Below are positions 57,761 through 64,000 of a stretch of 64,000 bases of DNA, in pieces. The stretch is from Chamaecyparis obtusa (lineage: Eukaryota; Streptophyta; Pinopsida; Cupressales; Cupressaceae): positions 2,593,501-2,657,500 of the forward strand of contig BSBK01001118.1 in NCBI GenBank assembly GCA_027943335.1. The letters run 5' to 3'. The stretch's first letter is position 1. Each line of letters opens with the position of its first letter. A program made the translations under genes and the position numbers. The notes below the pieces were generated by a model, which searched no databases, was not told where the DNA came from, and was given only the letters and a program-made list of their open reading frames with translations.

Positions 57761-59319
57761 TTCTTCAAGTCCTGGGACTCTTTCTCCCGCAAACCCATAT
57801 TCTTTTATTTATCATTCTTTGAGCACAAGCTCCTGGAGTTTGGAGTTCCTAATTATATTTTTGTATTCTTTACAGAGGTTTGCATCAAAGCTCTTTCACA
57901 GAGGTGACCGATCACTGTCCTAAATTGTTGTCAAAGGCATTCTATCAGAGATGCAGTAGGTACAGTGTAGCCCAAAAGTGACACATGGAGGCTGGAGAAT
58001 TATGGTCTCTATCCCAACTCCTGAGGCATCACTCTAGAATTTAATACTTGGCATACAAGAGGAGTATTTGGAGACATGGAGTTGTTGTTGCCTTTATAGA
58101 GTGCATTGCTCGAGGCACCTGGACTACACAAGTCACATCTGCATGCATTGGTGGCATCTCCTTGATAATTTCCCCAATTTTTCCTGTTCTTCCTTCCCTC
58201 CCTTTCTTATTTTGTCATTTTCGGTCAATGTAATGTAATGAGGTGGTTCTGACAATGCAAGTGGTACCGACTGTGAATATTATAAATAAGTAGGTTGCAT
58301 AGGTTGAAAATCCTGATGTAGATAGTAGGTTGTCTATAAATAAGAAGTCTAATGCCTTTCTAAGGGTCATAAAATTTGATGATTTTGTTGTCCATGGCAT
58401 TGCTGCATTGTTGCTTTTAGTTTAGTTGCTAGTGTTTTTAGAACATAAATGCTCTCTTGGAGCCATGAATATGCCGACCAATAAAGTTGGCCCTCTTAAA
58501 CTAATGAAGAAATAAAGACTGGTCTTGGTGCCATACTTTGTTTTGTTCTTCATTCTGTATTTAGCGAATCTCTTTCATTATGTACGCTTTTCTATGTCCT
58601 CTACTCAAAGTTCTTTGATAGATAACTAAAACTATTTTTCTTTCACTGCTAATGTATGTTTCAGTTGATGATCATACGTATGTTTAGTATGGTTACTTGT
58701 TCTTTCTTGGAGCATTGTTGATGTTTGGAAGTTTGCAGTATGACTATAGGTAGATTTTTACTAACTCTGGTCCACCTTTTACTTTTTCTTTGTTTAATCT
58801 AATGATTACTCACACGAAGCTCCACCTATTCTAAATCTATGATATTTGATGAGCATAAAACCTGCAAGCCCCTTAACATAAAAATAGTCACTTTTCCAAC
58901 TAAATCATCCATGCACCATCGTGACTTGACTACCGGGTGCTTGGAGGCTAGGAGAGTTTTCTCTTTGATAAAACTTTTTAGGTGAAGTTAGTCGGTACCT
59001 CGATGCCTAGTGAAAACTCTCCCTATTGGAAAGGTCATCACAAAGTCTTTCCAATAGAAACTAATGCTAGAAGGAGGGCATGAGATCATCCTTTTTCAAA
59101 ATATTTTGAGACCACACCTCCAAATGGTTCCCCGAGTATTAGTTTTAGGAGTCAATCTTTCCACCGTTTGGGTCTGTTCTCACCCTTGAAATTTGAAAGA
59201 ATTCTTTGAGAGTCCTTGTCTTCCAAAGCATAGCAAGAAACATCCAAATTGTCAACTCCTTGTAAATACTTATGCATGAGAATGTGAACCCAAAACTAAT
59301 TCTTACTAGTACAACTATG
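57761..59319. other. Intergenic sequence, no gene seen
   Basis: No recognised domain. It may include the 3' end of the preceding element, but no LTR partner of 52810-54649 is visible. Confidence 0.4.
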
Positions 59320-60620
59320 CTATTATAACTTGGCTACAAGAGCCTGCCCACTCAAGATAGTAGAATGAAGACCAAGACACCCTTCCTTCTTAACTTGAAA
59401 AAAAAATTCCCACTTAATTAAGCTCCACTTTGAATTTTTCAAATTGCCACTCCAAAGAAATTGACTTGAGAGGGTATCAAATTCTTTAAGAAAATATAGA
59501 GTGGTTGCTTGAACCAAAATTTTATAAATAGGAAAAACTTGAATCACTGATTGAAGAACGGTCACTCAAGAAATAGTAGAAATCCACCTATGAACCCATT
59601 TGTCTACCTTCTGATGCAACTTATCAAGTAATATCTGCCAAAAAATATTAGGTTGCCTACCAACATCAATAGGAATGCCCAGATAAAGCAGTGGGAGAGA
59701 CCCAATTTGAAACCTCAAGATGTTAGCAATCCTTCTTTGGATAGGTTCTAGAGTATTTATAAAAAAAATATTGATGATTTATGCTCATTGACTGTATGAC
59801 CCAAAGAAGCTAAATAAATATCTAATGTTCACTTGAAGGACTTAGATTTATGCAACCAAGCAATCCCCATAAGGGTAGTATCATCTACAAACTAGAGATG
59901 AGAAAGCTTAGGTAGTCCATTATCCCAACTCCGGCCATGAATCAAGTCCTAGGAAACTTGAGACTTAATAAATTTTCTAATGCCCTCAACAATAATAATA
60001 AACAAGTAGGGAGAAAGAGAATCCCCTTGGTAAAGACCCTTAGAGGCTCCAAATAACTTAGAAGGATCCCCATTTAGAATAACAGAGAAGGATGATGAAG
60101 TAACACAACTCATAGTCCACCTAACTCATTATGGAATAAATCCAAAGGCGGCAATAATTTTCCACAAAAGAACTACTTAACTCTATCACAAGTTTTAGCC
60201 ATATCTAGTTTTATGGACATTTATTTCTCCTTAGTACTTTTCATAGAGTGAATGGCTTCAAAAGAAAGTACCACCCCATTCAAAATATTTCTTCTTGCCA
60301 TAAAACCCCTTTCTCATTTCAGATTAAGGTGGGAAGCTAGGGTTTGAGCCTCTCAAAAATTTTCTTATTAATAATTTTGTAGTAAACCACATTACACATA
60401 GAAATAGGCTAAAAAAAATCTAGTTGATTTGAATCTTCCTTAGTAGGTATAAGAACAAGGAAATTACAATTCAAGGCCCTAAGTATTTTTTTTCTACCAT
60501 AAGATTCATGAACCGCCTCTAGTAAATCCAAAGTAACAATATCCTAGAATTCCTAAAAAATTATAATGAAAACCCATAAGGGCCTTTAGCTTTACCCTTA
60601 CACATCCCACAACCATCCTC
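59320..60620 (-). pseudogene. LINE (L1-type) reverse transcriptase remnant
   Basis: Minus-strand reading gives, in order, MSIKLDMAKTCDRV, GASKGLYQGDSLSPYLF, FVDDTTLMG (the catalytic block, about 59877-59900), LPLLYLGIPIDVGRQPNIFW and TVLQSVIQVFPIYKILVQAT, then FLKEFDTLSSQFLWSGN. This is the order of plant L1-type non-LTR reverse transcriptases. Many stops and frame changes are present. The endonuclease domain and 3' tail are not seen; the remnant is probably 5'- and 3'-truncated. Confidence 0.88.
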
Positions 60621-62180
60621 CTCTGATTCAAACATAGATATTGAATGCACGAGGGAATCATTTTATCACATTAGTGACTAAAGACGGAATACAAGAAAGG
60701 ATCATAGTCTCCTCATTATCAACAAGAGTTGAGTCACTAAAAAAGAGAGCAGAATAGTACTAGGTATTTTCACAAGATAGAGCTTGTAGAGAAGACAACT
60801 AAATTCCTTTTGAATTAACTAAAGAGGACATATAACTTCTATTCCAATCACAAGCACTAATTTATAAATAAAAAATCAGTATTCCTATCCCCTTCTCTGG
60901 ACCCCGGACCCTCAAAATGACACATGCAAAACCAAAATGCCCTCTCATGAAAATGGGGAATTCTAATTAGACCTACTCTCTAGATATCATCATATTCCCA
61001 TCCTTAGCCTATAAAAGTGCTCAAGACATGGGCGAGGAATCATAATTAATCTTGACTCTAATGTTACCCCCAAATTTTATAATAAAGTTATCATTTATTA
61101 ACAACTTACAATAGGTTACCCTGGTATTGGCCTCTTTGGGCCCCAAACCCCTATTGTAAGTCACTCCTCTAAGATGCACCTATTTAACCTCCCCTAGACT
61201 CAAATAGAAAAGCATCTCCAATAATCAAATAAAACTTGAACAAGTTCCTTCTCATATTAGGAACAACCTGGCAATACTATAGTCATGGTAATCATAACAA
61301 AATCTCTACATTCAAAATCACCTAACAACAATGTCAAAAATACAATCACTAATCACATGATGATGCACTCAAGAAGATGCAAATGAATCATGTGCCTCTC
61401 GTAAGACAACCCCCACCTAGGGTTTAACACTACATGTAATCCACAAAGACCCACATACCAACTTTTAACATAATAATAACATATGAAGGACATAAAATGT
61501 CTAAACCAATCCAATAACACACATTGTTTTAAGAAGTCATTATCAAGGCATAATAGTTCCATATCTAATCCAAATAACATTAATTATTTACATTATCATA
61601 TAACTAACATTAAGCTAAAACATTAATTAAATTACATTAAGTTAAATCTTAATATACTTGTATTAATAAATCATCCAAGAAAAGATATTCAATATAAATC
61701 AATTATAAATTTTAAATTTGAATTTTCAATTATGAATATATTGCATACTTATAACTCTAACCATTTTTTTCTTAAAGAAACATTTATATATACTTTTAGT
61801 AAGACAACACTTTTATATTAATAACAATATAAAAATTCCCTTTAAAATTTAATACTAAAATAAAAGATTTCATTCAATTAATAAATGTATAGGTCAACTT
61901 TTTAAAAAATAATAAAAAACTATCATCGAAAAAGATTTACAAAACTAACTCCACTAATGACAAAAATACAAGAATAAAATAAAATAAAAACAATAAGCAA
62001 AACTAAATAAACATGGGCCCCATGAATTCTAGGCGGCACACTTGAGTCACTTTCATAGAGAATATAAAAATCTCATAGGTTTTTATTTAAAAGTTCATAC
62101 AATTTCATAGAGAATATAAAAATCTCCCACATGCTCACACTTTTCCTCCAACTTAATCTTTAAGTTTCAAAGAAATAAAA
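60621..62180. other. AT-rich intergenic sequence, no gene seen
   Basis: The left part may hold more LINE debris on the minus strand. From 61560 it is strongly AT-rich without repeats I can define. Confidence 0.4.
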
Positions 62181-62332
62181 ACTAGCTAATATATACTCTA
62201 TATTTAAATACGCCGAGATGTATCGAGGTGTTTAATTTTTTCAACTTAAATTTGATTTAAGGTGAATGATGAAAACATTAAACGCCTCGATACATCTCAG
62301 CATATTTAAATATAGAGTATATATTAGCTAGT
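62181..62332. repeat. 152-bp foldback repeat (MITE-like)
   Basis: Arms 62181-62236 and 62277-62332 are 56-bp inverted repeats with three mismatches, around a 40-base loop. The tip is ACTAGCTAATATATACTCTA. No convincing target duplication was seen. It may be a foldback transposon or a source of hairpin RNA. Confidence 0.87.
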
Positions 62333-62483
62333 AGCAGTCGCGCGCATAGCACATAGAATAAATTAATAAATAATTATATAATATTTTTTTATTAAATAGA
62401 ATTTAATATAATATTATTATAATATGATTACTTTTTCTAACCCAAATTGTATTACGCACCATTTAGTAATCTTAAGATATATT

Positions 62484-64000
62484 TGGGTTAGGGTTAGGCT
62501 TTAGGTTATGGTTAGGCTTTAGGTTATGGTTATGGTTAAAGTTAGGATTATAGTTAGAGTTAGGTTTAGTATTAGGGTTTATATTATGTTTAGGGTTAGG
62601 GTTCATATTAGGGTTTTGTTAGGGTTAAGGTTAGAGTGAGGGTTAGGATAAATATTACTATTGAGGTTAGGGTTTGTTTCATGATTAGGGTTAAGATTAG
62701 GTTTTGGGTTGATGATATAGTTAGATTTAGGGTCATTCTTAGGTCAAATATATAATTATAGTTAGGGATAAGGTTAGGGTTCAAGGTATGGTAAAATTAA
62801 AGTTAGGATTAGGGATAAGTTTTGGGTTAATGGTACATTTAGTTTTATGGTTTGGGGTATGGCTAGGGTGAGTGTTAGGATTAGGATTAGGGTTATAGCT
62901 AAGGTTAGCTCATTTGCATCATGGTTAGAGTTTGGGTTACGTTTTGGGTTAGTGATATAGTTAGGTTTAGCATCACTCTCAGGTTAGAGAAATTGTTAAG
63001 ATTATGGTTAGGGTTAGGGTTAAGTTTTAGTTAAAGTTAGTATTATATTTAGGTTTATGGTTAGTATTATGGTTAGTGTTAGGGTTGATATAAATTTTAA
63101 GGTTAGCATTAAGGTTACAGTTAGAGTTCTAATTATGGTTAAGGTTACTATTTATATTAGGTTTTATTTAGGGTTTAGACAAGGGTTTGGTTAGGGTTAG
63201 GATTAGGGTTTAGATTAGGGTTTGGTTAGGATTGAGAATATAGTTATATTTGGGGTTAAATTATGGTTATCGTTCAAATAGGGATAGAGTTATAGTTAAA
63301 TTAGTTTTATGGTTGAAGATTACAAAGGTTTAGTTATAGTTAGGGTTAGGAATATAGTTCAATTAGGGCTACAATTAGGGTTATGACTTAATTATATGAG
63401 TGTTAGAATTTAATTAAGACTAATATTTAATATGGGTTATATTTTTACCTAGGATTCAAATAGGATTATGGTTTAGTTAGGGTAAGGGTTAAGTGTAGGC
63501 TTAGGTTCAATTATAATTAGATTTTGAGGTAGAGATTAATTAGAGTTAGGGTTAAGTTTAATGTTAGGTTTCAAGCTGGGTTAGATTAGGGTTAGGATTA
63601 TACTAATTAAAGTGATATTAATATATATTTAATTAATAAATATATTAGATAAATAATAATTTAAAATATTATTATCAAATAATAATTTGACATTTCTATT
63701 TTTCATTATACTTACATTTATACAAAATATATTATTAGCCTATTTTTTATGATTAGGGTTAGGGTTTAGTGTTAAGGTCAATTTTGTGGTCATTGTTAGG
63801 GTTTAATATTGGTGTGAGAATCATGTTAGGGTTAAGGGTAGAATTAGGGTTAGGTTTAGAATTTAGTGTTATATGTTGACTAAGTTAATATGATTAGGGT
63901 TGGGGTTTAGTGTTAGTGTTAGGGTTAGGGTTAAGGTTTATGTTATGGTTAGGCTTAGAATTAGGATTATGGTTAGGGTTTAGAGTTTAGGGCTATGGTT
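62484..64000. repeat. Degenerate telomere-like (TTAGGG/TTTAGGG) array
   Basis: Variants of GGGTTAGGGTTAGG, GGGTTTAGG and GGTTATGGTTAGG fill 62484-63602 and resume at 63751 to the window end after an AT-rich break. Units of 6, 7 and more bases are mixed, with many ATTAGG and ATGGTT variants. All lie on one strand. As the array is degenerate and beside old transposons, it is interstitial rather than a chromosome end, or at most an ancient subtelomere. Confidence 0.85.

Noticed and set aside
62484..64000. Telomere-like array as a true chromosome end
   Set aside because: The units are highly degenerate, interrupted by 150 bp of AT-rich sequence, and flanked by old transposon remnants.

Overview
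This window is nuclear DNA of a land plant, most likely a gymnosperm with a large, repeat-filled genome. I infer this from several signs: 64 kb without one intact host gene, transposons nested inside each other, a TNP2/TNPA-type CACTA transposon more than 30 kb long, plant-type NLR and CLC gene fragments, and degenerate telomere-like repeats. The species cannot be named from the sequence. I saw no rRNA or tRNA gene, origin or CRISPR array.

Most of the window is one nest. The outermost member is an old LTR element on the plus strand (element A). Its 5' LTR is cut by the window edge (1-667) and its 3' LTR ends at 51519. It has a Met-tRNA-type primer site, ORF1 (coiled coil plus five CCHC knuckles), ORF2 (a long charged protein of unknown function) and a polypurine tract, but no recognisable protease, reverse transcriptase or integrase. 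Three elements have landed in it. (1) Element B (3506-10594, minus) belongs to a related family, sits inside ORF2 of A, and keeps an intact 1050-codon ORF2. (2) A 32.5-kb CACTA transposon (13031-45520) also sits in ORF2 of A, with CACTAGTACA ends and a GGA target duplication. (3) A small, gutted Copia element (46591-50578, minus) lies in the 3' LTR of A. Removing the CACTA and one GGA puts ORF2 of A back in one reading frame, which fixes its borders.

The CACTA element is transcribed on the minus strand. It has a TNP2-like transposase (34982-31625, six in-frame stops, several best explained as CGA to TGA) and then a multi-exon TNPA-like gene (29954-13981). A 4187-bp LTR-bounded insert, probably a solo LTR, splits one TNPA exon (24166-28352, TSD ATGGG). 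The CACTA also carries passengers: a CLC chloride-channel exon (42055-42326), an NLR-type leucine-rich-repeat fragment (18840-19960), an exon-like piece of unknown origin (15621-15812), a 1.2-kb coding-like stretch (36357-37570), and Ty3/Gypsy gag-protease, RT and integrase remnants. Subterminal TAGTCATT-rich repeats, including two 138-bp tandem units, lie just inside its ends.

Right of element A are a decayed Copia RT/RNase H stretch that element A inserted into (51520-52800), a possible LTR with a long decayed coding region (52810-57760), a decayed LINE reverse transcriptase (59320-60620, minus), a 152-bp foldback repeat (62181-62332) and a degenerate TTAGGG/TTTAGGG-like array running off the window end (62484-64000). 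LTR divergence counted by eye (about 26 differences in 667 bp for A; about 1.5-2% for B) agrees with the nesting order: A is older than B.
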